A stretch of 64,000 nucleotides of DNA from contig NZ_CALYLN010000001.1 of the NCBI RefSeq assembly GCF_944801835.1, positions 466,001 through 530,000 of the forward strand, read 5' to 3'. Each line of letters opens with the position of its first letter. Positions within the stretch are counted from its first letter, which is position 1. Shown in pieces: positions 1 to 9,113 of this stretch. Under the pieces are notes generated by a model. It searched no databases. It saw only the letters and a list, made by a program, of their open reading frames with translations, and had not been told where the DNA came from. Source of the stretch: Bartonella sp. B1099. GTDB lineage: Bacteria > Pseudomonadota > Alphaproteobacteria > Rhizobiales > Rhizobiaceae. The position numbers were made by a program, and so were the translations under genes.

Positions 1-768
1 CCCGCAAAGAAGTTTAGTACGATATGAACCAATCCACGCATGTTGAGCAAGATAAGAAAAATTATGAAAAAAAACACTGCGAATATCTCAGAGAATACCC
101 CACGCACGATATGGCAAAATTTCCGCATCATAATTGCAGAAACGCTCTTTTCTGCGTACCGATTTTTTGCTTTGGTGCTTGTATTCTTAGAAGATATGCT
201 GTCCACAACTCCCCCCCTCGATTTTAAAGCCAAAATGCTACGAGATTAATTTTCTATAATGATATCATCACAAAATACAAGAAAAATTTATTCATTTTAA
301 TGAAAAAAGAGGCGTTTTATTGAGATCCAAATCTATTTTCTTTCGCAAGAGTTATTCAACCCGTCCGTCAATAAAAGACGCCCCCATTGAAAAGAAAGCT
401 ATCCTGACACACAAAAGCTTCATAAGCTGTATGTCTAATCCATAGAGAAAGCATAATATCAAACTCTTCAATATAATATCATCTTTATGATTTTTACTTA
501 AAAAGTAAGCCCCCCTCATGAACGACAACACACTGCTGCGCATTCACGAATTTCCTTTAAAGCACCATCTCCCCTTCCTACAAACGCGCCTCTCCCGCAA
601 TCTTATCGCGCGATGCCACGCATAAAGACTTTAAAAATATGCAATGAGAAAACCCCTCTAAGAAAGCTTTCAAGCCTAAAACGCCCCCATCATTTTTATC
701 ATGATGAGAGTTTCCCAATCACGCAGAAACATGCAAAATATTCCCCATTTAAGCATAGAGCTTGTACT
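1..768. other. Non-coding left end of the window
   Basis: No convincing gene is seen here. Short open frames exist, the best being a 61-codon frame from the ATG at 64 to 249 with a hydrophobic centre, but none has a good ribosome binding site or a recognisable family. The stretch lies downstream of the aldolase gene and its degraded copy. It is AT-rich and looks like decayed intergenic DNA. Confidence 0.5.
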
Positions 769-1126
769 TCAAGCGCTTTTCTTTTCTTGGCTCTTTGTCC
801 CCTGTTCTTTTATCCATTGTCCTAAAGCTACCAAATGGTTCATCCGCGCACGATGATGAAATGCCTTTTGTGCGAACCACAATATTTTCATGGCGACCAG
901 CCCATACTTTTAAAGCAGCCGCTTGCAATGCACGTCGATTAAGAAAAGGTCAATGTCCAAGGCAATGCGCCCAAAGAATTCTTAGCAGACAAATGCACCG
1001 TTGCTTCCTGATCAGATTGCCCGCAAGACAAAAAAAGCAATTCTTAAGAACAGCGGCAGGAACAGTCTGTTTAAGCACACGGACCGTCTTTTCAGCCACT
1101 TCTTCAACTCCAGCCTTGCGCGCAAC
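769..1126 (-). pseudogene. Degraded partial copy of the 3' end of the aldolase gene
   Basis: This stretch aligns with the last ~335 bp of the intact aldolase gene just upstream on the same strand (1155-1491). The shared blocks include the sequence for KAGVEEVAEKTVRVLKQTVP, which is fully preserved. After that point small indels break the frame, including a roughly 15-base insertion near 802-816. The copy starts about 30 bp after the stop codon of the intact gene, so it looks like a tandem duplication of the gene end that has since decayed. It has no start and no intact reading frame. Confidence 0.85.
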
Positions 1127-1153
1127 CTTATGGGAATTCAAATCTATAGCAAT

Positions 1154-2185
1154 TCAAGCGCTTACCTTTTCTTGGCTCTTTGTCCATTGTCCTAAAGCCG
1201 CAAGATGGTTCATCCGCGCACGATGACAAAATGCCTTTTGTGCAACAGCAATATTTTCATGGCGACCAGCCCATGCTTTTAAAGCAGCCGCTTGCAATGC
1301 GCGTCCGTAGGAAAAAGTCAATGTCCAAGGCAAAGCGCCCAAAGAATTCATGGCAGACAAATGCGCCGTTGCTTCCTGATCAGATTGCCCTCCAGAGAGA
1401 AAAGCAATTCCTGGAACAGCGGCAGGAACAGTCTGTTTAAGCACACGGACAGTCTTTTCAGCCACTTCTTCAACTCCAGCCTTGCGCGCATCTTTTCCAT
1501 CAATCACCATATTGGGTTTTAAAATCATCCCCTCTAAAACAACACGAGCTTCAAACAATTCGTTAAAGACAGTGGTCAAAACAGCGCGTGTCACCTCAAA
1601 GCAACGCGTAATGGAATGTTGACAAAACGGTCCATCCATCAACACCTCCGGCTCAACAATCGGCACAATATTGAGTTCCTGGCATAAAGCAGCATAACGG
1701 GCAAGAGCTTGTGCATTTTGATTAATGGCGCCTCTTGTTGGCAAACTATCGGCATTAATGGCAATCACCGCGCGCCATTTCGCAAAACGCGCGCCTAAAG
1801 CATAATAGTCTTTTAACCGTTCACGAAGACCATCCAACCCCTCGGTAATTGTCTCTTGAGGAAAAGCAGCCAAGGGCTTAGCACCGGTATCCACTTTAAT
1901 TCCTGGCAAAGCGCCGGCATCCCGAATAAGATCCGTCAACATTTGCCCTGTTGATGCTTTTTGTCGAATGGTTTCATCAAATAAAATAACCCCAGAGATA
2001 GCGTTTTCCATAGCTTCTTTTGCGCTAAAAAGCATTTCACGATACGCACAGCGGCTATCTTCATTGGATTCAATACCAATGCTTGTAAAACGCTTGCCTA
2101 TTGTCGCCGTACTTTCATCTGCCGCCAAAATACCTTTACCCGCCTGCACAAGAGAAAGTGCAATATCTTCAAGCCGTTCAGTCAT
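1154..2185 (-). CDS. fbaB: Class I fructose-bisphosphate aldolase
   Basis: The product cleaves fructose 1,6-bisphosphate to glyceraldehyde 3-phosphate and dihydroxyacetone phosphate in the cytoplasm, or runs in reverse for gluconeogenesis. The 343-residue length fits class I enzymes. The N-terminal GKGILAADES segment and the ILKPNM motif around residues 221-226, whose lysine (about K223) forms the Schiff base, are clear. The SGGQSD phosphate-binding segment follows near the C-terminus. It lies downstream of pgk and gap on the same strand, the Rhizobiales order, though 120 bp separates it from pgk. Members have been given various symbols, so the symbol is less certain than the function. Confidence 0.95.
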   Translation of the reverse strand: MTERLEDIALSLVQAGKGILAADESTATIGKRFTSIGIESNEDSRCAYREMLFSAKEAMENAISGVILFDETIRQKASTGQMLTDLIRDAGALPGIKVDTGAKPLAAFPQETITEGLDGLRERLKDYYALGARFAKWRAVIAINADSLPTRGAINQNAQALARYAALCQELNIVPIVEPEVLMDGPFCQHSITRCFEVTRAVLTTVFNELFEARVVLEGMILKPNMVIDGKDARKAGVEEVAEKTVRVLKQTVPAAVPGIAFLSGGQSDQEATAHLSAMNSLGALPWTLTFSYGRALQAAALKAWAGRHENIAVAQKAFCHRARMNHLAALGQWTKSQEKVSA

Positions 2186-2305
2186 AAAAAAATTCCTCTT
2201 TATTTTCTCTATTTTGTCTTAAAACTTCCCAAAAGTGTGCCATACGCTTGAACACACTCTACACGAGCGACACACAGTTTAAAAACTGCTTTTCAAATAA
2301 TCCCT

Positions 2306-3499
2306 TTAATCCTGCATAAGGGCAAGAATTCCAGGAAGAACCTTCCCTTCCATCCATTCCAAAAAAGCCCCTCCTGCAGTTGAGAGATAAGTAAAATCCT
2401 TGGCAACACCCGCATGATTAAGAGCAAAAACCGTATCGCCTCCTCCTGCAATTGAAACCAACTTGCCCGTTAAACTCTGTTCTGCGGCATGGCGTGCAAC
2501 ATCAATTGTTCCTTTATCAAAGGGAGGCATCTCAAAAACACCAAGGGGTCCATTCCACACAAGGGTCGCAGCCTTATCTATGGCGCTCTTGATATGAGCA
2601 ATAGAGCGCGTCCCAATATCCAAGATCATGCCATCTTCAGGGATATCGCCAATATCATAGAGACGATGCGGCGCATTTTTTTCAAAGCGAAATCCAACGA
2701 TAGCATCCACAGGGAGTAGAAGTTCACAGTGACATTCTTGCGCTTTTTTAATGATTTTTTTGACCGTTTCCATCAATTCGTATTCACACAGTGACTTCCC
2801 CACATGAATACCTTGCGCAGCTAAAAAACTATTGGCCATCCCACCCCCAATAACCAAGGAGTCGACTTTTTCCACCAAATGATTGAGAACAAAAAGCTTA
2901 CTGGAAACTTTTGCCCCTCCCACCAATGCGACTACAGGATGCGTTGGATTTCCAAGCCCTTTTTCTAAGGCTTGCAATTCCCCTTGCAGCGATCGCCCCG
3001 CATAAGAAGGCAACAAATGGGTTATTCCCTCCACTGAAGCATGGGCACGATGAGAAACCGAAAAAGCATCATTGACATAAAGATCCCCATTATGGGCTAA
3101 AGCTTCTGCAAAAGAACAATCATTCTTTTCCTCACCGGCATAAAAACGAACATTTTCGAGCAGTAAAACACCCCCATTTTGCAATGCCTCCACCGCGACC
3201 TGCACCACCGAACCAATACAGTCAGGAACAAAAGCAACCGGCTGTTTTATGATCTTTTCCAGCACTGGCACAACAGGGCGGAGTGAAAATTCTGACTCGA
3301 CCTTTCCTTTGGGGCGACCACAATGAGAAAGCAGAATAAGCTTAGCTCCCCGCTTTTGCAGCTCAACGAGTGTTTCTTTATGTCGTTGAAGACGCGTGTC
3401 GTCACAAACTTTGCCCTGTGCCATAGGAACATTAAAATCCACGCGCACAAGGACACGTTTGCCCAAAACATCAACATCATCAAGCGTACGAAACCCCAT
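2306..3499 (-). CDS. pgk: Phosphoglycerate kinase
   Basis: The enzyme transfers the acyl phosphate of 1,3-bisphosphoglycerate to ADP in glycolysis. Visible family motifs are RVDFNVPM near the N-terminus, LLSHCGRPKG, GGAKVSSK in the middle and the C-terminal WNGPLGVFE and GGGDT segments of the nucleotide domain. The open frame extends 17 codons further upstream, but the ATG at 3499 is preferred: it has a GAGGAAG ribosome binding site at good spacing and gives 397 residues, normal for the family. It sits between gap and the aldolase gene on the same strand. Confidence 0.96.
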   Translation of the reverse strand: MGFRTLDDVDVLGKRVLVRVDFNVPMAQGKVCDDTRLQRHKETLVELQKRGAKLILLSHCGRPKGKVESEFSLRPVVPVLEKIIKQPVAFVPDCIGSVVQVAVEALQNGGVLLLENVRFYAGEEKNDCSFAEALAHNGDLYVNDAFSVSHRAHASVEGITHLLPSYAGRSLQGELQALEKGLGNPTHPVVALVGGAKVSSKLFVLNHLVEKVDSLVIGGGMANSFLAAQGIHVGKSLCEYELMETVKKIIKKAQECHCELLLPVDAIVGFRFEKNAPHRLYDIGDIPEDGMILDIGTRSIAHIKSAIDKAATLVWNGPLGVFEMPPFDKGTIDVARHAAEQSLTGKLVSIAGGGDTVFALNHAGVAKDFTYLSTAGGAFLEWMEGKVLPGILALMQD

Positions 3500-4023
3500 C
3501 ACTGCTTCCTCTTCACTTTCCATTGTTTCAAATAAAAACGCATCGAACAAACTTGCTTAATTTCATTTCCACTAAAACCTCTTCTTTGCTTTTGCACGTT
3601 CTATTTTTGCTTTTGCATGAAAAGAACCCACGACACCCCTTCTCTCAACTCTCTGTCTGAAAATCCAAAGCGCCCATCGTCAAGTTTACAAAAGCCCCTC
3701 ATTGCTCTTAATCTTCTACATTCCATTGTTGCAAACAAATGCATTGGTTCCATTTTACTTTCACTAAAACGCTTTTTACTTTTATATAAAAGAGTTTACT
3801 TCTTTCGTTTTTTGACCTTTTCTCGAACATCATCTCGTGTCAGATGTTACTGTTTCATACAGCTTTTAAAAGCACATATCGCCTCGTATCAAAAAACGCC
3901 ATCAATCTTTCAACAGCATCTTCTCTCTAGCACATAAAAACAAGAACCTCTCTCGACTTTCCCAAAAGAATGCGCCTTAATTTGTACAAAAACGAAGCTT
4001 TTTCTTAATAAAACTTTCTCCTA
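3500..4023. other. Spacer between gap and pgk
   Basis: About 520 bp without a supported gene. A 106-codon plus-strand frame (3617-3937) has an atypical basic, serine-rich composition, no family resemblance and no ribosome binding site, so it is not called. The gap terminator lies at the right edge, so pgk is probably transcribed from a promoter within this stretch; no clear -35/-10 pair was identified. Confidence 0.5.
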
Positions 4024-4047
4024 TAAAAAGAGGACCCTAAGGTCCTT
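4024..4047 (-). terminator. Rho-independent terminator of gap
   Basis: A perfect 6-bp stem (AGGACC / GGTCCT, 4031-4046) with a four-base loop is followed on the minus strand by a T-rich run. It starts about 10 bp after the gap stop codon, so gap and pgk are probably separate transcripts or only partly co-transcribed. Confidence 0.8.
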
Positions 4048-4057
4048 CTTATGGTGT

Positions 4058-5065
4058 CTATATTGTCTTGGCAAAAGCCACAGCCGTATCACTCATACGG
4101 TTAGAAAAGCCCCATTCATTATCATACCAGACGAGAACACGACAGAGCTTACCATCAATCACTTTGGTTTGATCATTGTGAAAAATCGCTGAATGCGGAT
4201 TATGATTAAAATCACAACTCACAAGCTTTTCTTCTGTCGTATCCAAAATTCCCTTGAGAGGACCTCGTGCAGCAGTCGCAATAGCCGTATTAATTTCTTC
4301 AATTGTTGTGGAACGCTTAGCATTAAATGTCAAATCAACCACAGAAACATTAGGGGTTGGAACACGAATGGATACCCCATCAAGCAATCCCTTTAACTCT
4401 GGCAAGACCAATCCCACAGCCTTTGCCGCTCCTGTTGAGGTAGGAATCATCGAAAGAGCAGCCGCACGCGCACGATAAAGATCACGATGCATGGTATCCA
4501 ACACAGGTTGATCTCCCGTATAAGAATGGATTGTTGTCATAAAGCCCTTTTCAATGCCCACCGTGTTATGCAAAACTTGTGCAACAGGCGCCAAACAATT
4601 GGTTGTACAAGAAGCATTTGAAACAATGCGATGCTCACTGCTTAAAGACTGATGATTAACCCCATAGACGACCGTAAGATCTGCACCCTCTGAGGGAGCG
4701 GAAACCAAAACACGCTTTGCCCCCGCATCTAAATGCGCCTTTGCTTTATCACGCGCAGTAAAAATACCCGTACATTCCAACGCGATATCGATATCCAAAT
4801 CTTTCCAAGGCAATTGTGCAGGATCACGCTCTGCACAGACCTTTATTAAACCAGCCCCCACATCAATGGCATCTCCCACCACCTTAACGTCCCTCGGAAA
4901 ACGCCCATGAACTGAATCATAGCGCAACAAATGGGCATTTGTTTCCACCGATCCCAAATCATTAATTGCGACCACTTCAATATCTTTTCGTCCACTTTCC
5001 ATAAGTGCTCGTAAAATATTGCGTCCAATACGACCAAACCCATTAATTGCAACACGAACTGTCAT
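4058..5065 (-). CDS. gap: Type I glyceraldehyde-3-phosphate dehydrogenase
   Basis: This NAD-dependent enzyme oxidises and phosphorylates glyceraldehyde 3-phosphate to 1,3-bisphosphoglycerate. The Rossmann motif NGFGRIGR (about residues 8-15) and the active-site segment SNASCTTNC, with catalytic Cys about 153, are intact, as are the C-terminal [12 protein letters not shown] residues. The frame opens 13 codons earlier, but the ATG at 5065 is preceded by a GAGGAAA ribosome binding site and gives 335 residues, the usual size. It lies between tkt and pgk, and its upstream spacer carries three DnaA-box-like sequences. Confidence 0.97.
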   Translation of the reverse strand: MTVRVAINGFGRIGRNILRALMESGRKDIEVVAINDLGSVETNAHLLRYDSVHGRFPRDVKVVGDAIDVGAGLIKVCAERDPAQLPWKDLDIDIALECTGIFTARDKAKAHLDAGAKRVLVSAPSEGADLTVVYGVNHQSLSSEHRIVSNASCTTNCLAPVAQVLHNTVGIEKGFMTTIHSYTGDQPVLDTMHRDLYRARAAALSMIPTSTGAAKAVGLVLPELKGLLDGVSIRVPTPNVSVVDLTFNAKRSTTIEEINTAIATAARGPLKGILDTTEEKLVSCDFNHNPHSAIFHNDQTKVIDGKLCRVLVWYDNEWGFSNRMSDTAVAFAKTI

Positions 5066-5182
5066 TTCACATGTTTCCTCATTTAATTTTTTAAAGCATA
5101 ACATTTAAAACACAACAAATGGGCATTTTCCAATCCCAAACTATGAATTCTCAAGACGTCAATATCTCGATCAATCAATCAC

Positions 5183-5213
5183 TTATCCACAATAATCCAC
5201 AACACTATCCACA
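5183..5213. promoter_or_regulatory. Cluster of three DnaA-box-like 9-mers upstream of gap
   Basis: TTATCCACA at 5183-5191 matches the DnaA box consensus exactly. TAATCCACA (5193-5201) and CTATCCACA (5205-5213) each differ at one position. All are in the same orientation and spaced 10 and 12 bp apart, about one helical turn. They lie about 120 bp upstream of the gap start and 57 bp beyond the tkt stop. This could be a DnaA-dependent regulatory or titration site; neither role is proven by the sequence. Confidence 0.45.
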
Positions 5214-5269
5214 ACACCGCGCAGAGTATGATACCCTACAAACACCCTCACGCATGACAACACACGCTG

Positions 5270-7276
5270 TCATTTTGTCTTTTCTTCTTTGATCTTTTCC
5301 AGCTCTCTTTCAACAGTCGCAACGACATTTTCAAAAGTAAGACCAAAATGTGCATAGAGGTCATCAATTGTTCCACTCGCCCCAAAGCCCTCCATACCAA
5401 TAAACACCCCATCACAGCCAATAAAACGGTCCCATCCTTGAGCAACAGCAGCTTCAATCGCGATTTTAATCGGCGCATCGCCAATGAGAGCCCGTTGATA
5501 GGAGCCAGACTGTTGAGAAAAGAGTTCAAAACAAGGCACAGAAACCACACGGGTTGGGATAGCTTTTTCTTCTAAGGCTTCCCGTGCTTTGACCGCAATT
5601 TGTAATTCTGAACCAGAAGCAAACAGTGTCACTTGCGCCTCATCACTGGCCGTTAACAATTCATAAGCCCCAAGCATACAGAGGTTTTCTTCTTCATACT
5701 CTTGACGCAACAGCGGTAGATTTTGTCGGCTCAAAGCTAGAGTTGAAGGCGTCCCGCGTGCTTTCAAAGCCAATTGCCAACACTCAACTGTTTCCATAGC
5801 ATCAGCAGGGCGAAACACAAGATGATTAGGCATGGCGCGCAGGCAGGCCAAATGTTCCACGGGTTGATGGGTCGGACCATCCTCACCAAGCCCAATAGAA
5901 TCATGGGTCATGACATAAACCACCCGCAACCCCATAAGAGAAGATAAACGCATGGCAGGACGCATATAGTCAGAAAAGCATAAAAATGTTCCCCCATAAG
6001 GAATAAAGCCTCCATGGAGAGCAAGCCCATTCATGATAGCGCCCATGGCATGTTCACGAATGCCATAATGGAGATAGCGCCCTGAAAAATCATCTGTCGT
6101 GATACTTTTCATCTGGCTGCTTTTTGTATTATTAGAGCCGGTCAAATCAGCAGAACCACCAATGGTCTCATGAACGACCTCATTGATCACTTCCAAAGCC
6201 ATTTCCGAAGCTTTACGCGTAGCAACAAAGGGACGCTCTTCAACAAGTTTCTGTTTATAAGCATCCACAGCGCCATCAAATCCGCCCACGAGATCACCAC
6301 GCATCAATCTTTCAAATTCCACTCGCTCTGAGACAGGAAGAGCGTCCAATTTTTCTTCCCACTTTTGTCGCTTTTTAGCAGCATTAAGCCCTGCCAAGCG
6401 CCAATTATCGAGAATATCGGCAGGAATAACGAAAGGCTCTGCCTCCCACCCTAAGGCGATACGGGTCTCAGCAATTTCTCGCACACCTAAAGGGGCTCCA
6501 TGAACTTTATTGCTTCCCGCTTTATTAGGCGCCCCAAAGCCTATTGTTGTTTTACAGGCAATCAACGTTGGTTTATCACTCTTGCGTGCTGCTTCAATAG
6601 CTTGTGCGATGGCGGCTTGATCATGCCCATTCACTTTGAGTGTATTCCAACCGGATGCTTTAAAACGGGCGATCTGATCTGTACTATCCGCAAGGGAAAT
6701 TTCTCCATCGATAGAAATATTATTATCATCCCACAATACGATAAGCTTGTGCAGTTTTAAATGTCCTGCCAAGGAAAGTGCTTCTTGTGCAATACCTTCC
6801 ATCAGGCATCCATCCCCCACCAACGCATAAGTGTAATGGTTGATAAGATCACCAAAACGGGCATTTTGCAACCGTTCTGCAAGAGCCATCCCCACGGCAT
6901 TCGCCAATCCTTGTCCCAAAGGTCCTGTCGTGGTTTCAATTCCTGCCGCATGCCCATATTCTGGATGACCTGCAAGCTTTGCCCCTAATTGGCGAAAATT
7001 TTTAAGATCCTCAAGTGAGATATCTTCATAACCAGAAAGATACAGCAGCGCATAAAGCAACATAGATCCATGTCCTGCTGATAAGACAAAACGATCACGG
7101 TTAGGCCAACGAGGATTTTTGGGATCATGAGCAAGGAATTGCGTATAAAGAACCGTCGCAATATCAGCGGCTCCCATTGGCAAGCCGGGATGACCAGAAT
7201 TGGCTTTTTCAATCGCATCAATAGCAAGAAAACGGATAGCATTGGCCATCTGATTCTGTTGGAGGGTGTTTGTCAT
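5270..7276 (-). CDS. tkt: Transketolase
   Basis: The product is a thiamine diphosphate enzyme that moves two-carbon ketol units between sugar phosphates in the pentose phosphate pathway. At 668 residues it is a full-length transketolase. The TPP motif begins GDGCLMEG at about residue 154 and ends in DDNNISIDG. The N-terminal [11 protein letters not shown] and the pyrimidine-domain segments [13 protein letters not shown] and [16 protein letters not shown] are typical. It is followed at 205 bp by gap on the same strand and is divergent from the DUF4164-zapA pair, the usual Rhizobiales arrangement. The ATG at 7276 is preceded by a GGAGGGTGTTTGTC stretch that can act as ribosome binding site. Confidence 0.97.
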   Translation of the reverse strand: MTNTLQQNQMANAIRFLAIDAIEKANSGHPGLPMGAADIATVLYTQFLAHDPKNPRWPNRDRFVLSAGHGSMLLYALLYLSGYEDISLEDLKNFRQLGAKLAGHPEYGHAAGIETTTGPLGQGLANAVGMALAERLQNARFGDLINHYTYALVGDGCLMEGIAQEALSLAGHLKLHKLIVLWDDNNISIDGEISLADSTDQIARFKASGWNTLKVNGHDQAAIAQAIEAARKSDKPTLIACKTTIGFGAPNKAGSNKVHGAPLGVREIAETRIALGWEAEPFVIPADILDNWRLAGLNAAKKRQKWEEKLDALPVSERVEFERLMRGDLVGGFDGAVDAYKQKLVEERPFVATRKASEMALEVINEVVHETIGGSADLTGSNNTKSSQMKSITTDDFSGRYLHYGIREHAMGAIMNGLALHGGFIPYGGTFLCFSDYMRPAMRLSSLMGLRVVYVMTHDSIGLGEDGPTHQPVEHLACLRAMPNHLVFRPADAMETVECWQLALKARGTPSTLALSRQNLPLLRQEYEEENLCMLGAYELLTASDEAQVTLFASGSELQIAVKAREALEEKAIPTRVVSVPCFELFSQQSGSYQRALIGDAPIKIAIEAAVAQGWDRFIGCDGVFIGMEGFGASGTIDDLYAHFGLTFENVVATVERELEKIKEEKTK

Positions 7277-7612
7277 GAATGATCGACCATTTCGTTAATT
7301 ACGTTATACTGTTGCTTTTTCCGTATTCTCTTAAAGTTCCTTAAGAAATACTCTTTTTAACCATCAGCGTGAGACTTTTTGTCATCACTTCCATAACATT
7401 AGTAACACATTCCCCTCACGCATCCTGTATATCCATGTCATTTATGCCAATACGCGTAAAAAATCCAGCTTTTAATTTATATCCATCCCCTGCTTTGCTT
7501 GCTAAAATATCCTACATACTTAAAAATAAAAGAGACACCATATAAGAATGTAAGTGATTCGTTTTTGCATAACGCATTGATAAAGGATATAATTACCCAA
7601 AGGACAAAAGCA
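7277..7612. promoter_or_regulatory. Divergent intergenic region between tkt and DUF4164-zapA
   Basis: 336 bp separate two divergently read transcription units, so promoters for both should lie here. The DNA is AT-rich. An open frame runs from 7499 into the DUF4164 gene, but the ATG at 7613 is the better start. No operator-like palindrome stood out. Confidence 0.4.
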
Positions 7613-7888
7613 ATGAACCAAGAGACTACGGTTCTGCAAGATGCTCTAGAGCACCTAGAAAAAGCACTTAGAACCTTAGAGATCACCATAATAAACCGCA
7701 ACGCCGTTATTGATAAAAATAACGAATGGGAAGAAGAAATTCAACGAATGAATGCTGACCGCAGCCATCTTGCCCAAGCGCTTGACAAAGCTGAAGCTCA
7801 AATTGAACGCTTAGAATCTGTTAACAAAGAAGTTTCCAAACGTCTTATTAAAGCAATGGAAACGATTCGTGTCGTCATTGATAGATAA
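7613..7888 (+). CDS. DUF4164 family coiled-coil protein
   Basis: A 91-residue acidic, heptad-rich protein with no signal peptide, predicted to be almost entirely coiled coil (LEHLEKALRTLE, then ALDKAEAQIERLESVN). It matches the small DUF4164 proteins that precede zapA in Rhizobiales. The function is not established; the constant pairing with ZapA suggests a role linked to division. The frame extends upstream to 7499, but the ATG at 7613 has an AAAGGAC ribosome binding site and matches the expected length. The gap to zapA is only 12 bp, so the two are probably co-transcribed. Confidence 0.85.
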   Translation: MNQETTVLQDALEHLEKALRTLEITIINRNAVIDKNNEWEEEIQRMNADRSHLAQALDKAEAQIERLESVNKEVSKRLIKAMETIRVVIDR

Positions 7889-7900
7889 AGGTTTGAATGT

Positions 7901-8284
7901 ATGGAAACAGTTTCCGTTACCATTGATGGTAAGAATTATCGTATGGCTTGTAATAAAGGACAAGAAAGCCATCTTATTGCGCTTGCAGCACAATTGGATC
8001 AATATATTTCCCATTTAAAGAAAAATTTTGGAGAAATTGGCGACCATCGTTTATCGGTCATGGCGGGCATAATGATTATCGATGAAATGGAAGAAATAAA
8101 ACGAGAAAATAAAAAATTACAAGAAAGCTACGATGCTCTTTTACGACTCCACAATGAAAAGGAGCGCGCCATGGGAAGAATTATGCGTGACACCACACAA
8201 CGCATTGAAAAGCTCACCAACCAATTGCTCAAAGATGATCAAAACAGCACAAACATTCAAGAACAAGAACAGGAAGACTTTTAA
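7901..8284 (+). CDS. zapA: Cell division protein ZapA
   Basis: ZapA binds FtsZ and promotes bundling of Z-ring filaments. The 127-residue protein begins with a short beta-rich head (METVSVTIDGKNYRMAC, then EEHL-like ESHLIALAAQLDQYI) and continues as a long charged coiled coil, the normal ZapA plan. It follows the DUF4164 gene at 12 bp. In many Alphaproteobacteria zapA is followed by 6S RNA and a 5-formyltetrahydrofolate cyclo-ligase gene; no such protein gene follows here. Confidence 0.92.
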   Translation: METVSVTIDGKNYRMACNKGQESHLIALAAQLDQYISHLKKNFGEIGDHRLSVMAGIMIIDEMEEIKRENKKLQESYDALLRLHNEKERAMGRIMRDTTQRIEKLTNQLLKDDQNSTNIQEQEQEDF

Positions 8285-8967
8285 ACACCCATCATCGTGC
8301 ACTCAGCAAGCCGATTTAACTTACCTTCCGCGCCTCAAAAGGCATAAAACTCTAAAAAACGCATACACATAAACAGTTCGATTTCTTATCAAGAGGATTC
8401 CAATAACTGATCACGCATAGCTCTCATGGAATTGACTTCAATTCTCCTCAAAAAACCTCTCTTGAATATTTCATTGACACACAAACACTTCATACTTCAA
8501 AGAATCCGCCTTATACCACTAGGCTTCCAATGAAATATCTTGCACAACAAACGACCAAAACCAACATCCCCAAACCAACGCTATTGTAAAAAAAATCATA
8601 ATGCATAAAGCCAACTGCTTTTACATAAAAACGATGCATGCAAAGCCTATTTTTTAAAACACATTCACCCATCACTTTATTCTCATACCTGACCTTCATG
8701 ATTTCTGAGGACACATAATTTTATTCAATTCTATTTGCAAAAGTTTCACCCATTCACAAAAGCTTAAAGTGAGAAAAATTTTAAAGCTCTCATTCCAACA
8801 GCAAAAGAATGAATTTTCATGATCAATGAATCTCTCGCTTGTAAGAGATCAATAAAGCGATCTGAAACATATCTAAAAAGATGATAGAAAAAAAATTTTC
8901 ACCATAGGCAATCATCTTCAAAACGAACAGTAAAATTACAACATCATCGCACCCCACCCCAAAACTT
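8285..8967. other. Long spacer downstream of zapA
   Basis: About 680 bp with no supported protein gene. An inverted repeat (GAATTGA / TCAATTC) lies near 8430-8447. By synteny with other Alphaproteobacteria, the segment just after zapA is where 6S RNA could be encoded, but I could not recognise its conserved bulged fold by eye and do not call it. The 5-formyltetrahydrofolate cyclo-ligase gene expected nearby is absent. Confidence 0.4.
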
Positions 8968-9076
8968 AATACCCAAACCCCATACGACCATACTGTTTCC
9001 ACAATGGGCGATAAAGCAATAATCGGTCTATTGGGACGCTCCGAGAAGCGCGTAGACCCGTTGTTCCTGAAGCCCA
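8968..9076 (-). pseudogene. Degraded fragment copied from pyruvate kinase
   Basis: About 100 bp aligns with 9309-9421 inside the intact pyk gene on the same strand. The block covering the codons for RPNRPIIALSPIVET is nearly identical, apart from a two-base loss that shifts the frame just beside it. The fragment starts about 40 bp beyond the pyk stop codon, so it parallels the degraded aldolase copy. It is only a remnant and cannot encode a functional domain. Confidence 0.85.
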
Positions 9077-9113
9077 TTCAAAGGCGCATGAAAAAACATT
9101 ATGTGTAAACGGA

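Noticed and set aside
3617-3937. 106-codon plus-strand frame between gap and pgk
   Set aside because: The composition is random-looking (serine, arginine and leucine rich), no ribosome binding site precedes it, and no family pattern is visible.
5183-5213. Chromosomal replication origin at the DnaA-box cluster
   Set aside because: Only three boxes, no adjacent AT-rich unwinding element of clear form, and none of the replication genes that usually flank an alphaproteobacterial origin.
8285-8450. 6S RNA downstream of zapA
   Set aside because: Synteny makes it plausible, but the central bubble and closing stem could not be identified by eye. A covariance-model search would decide.
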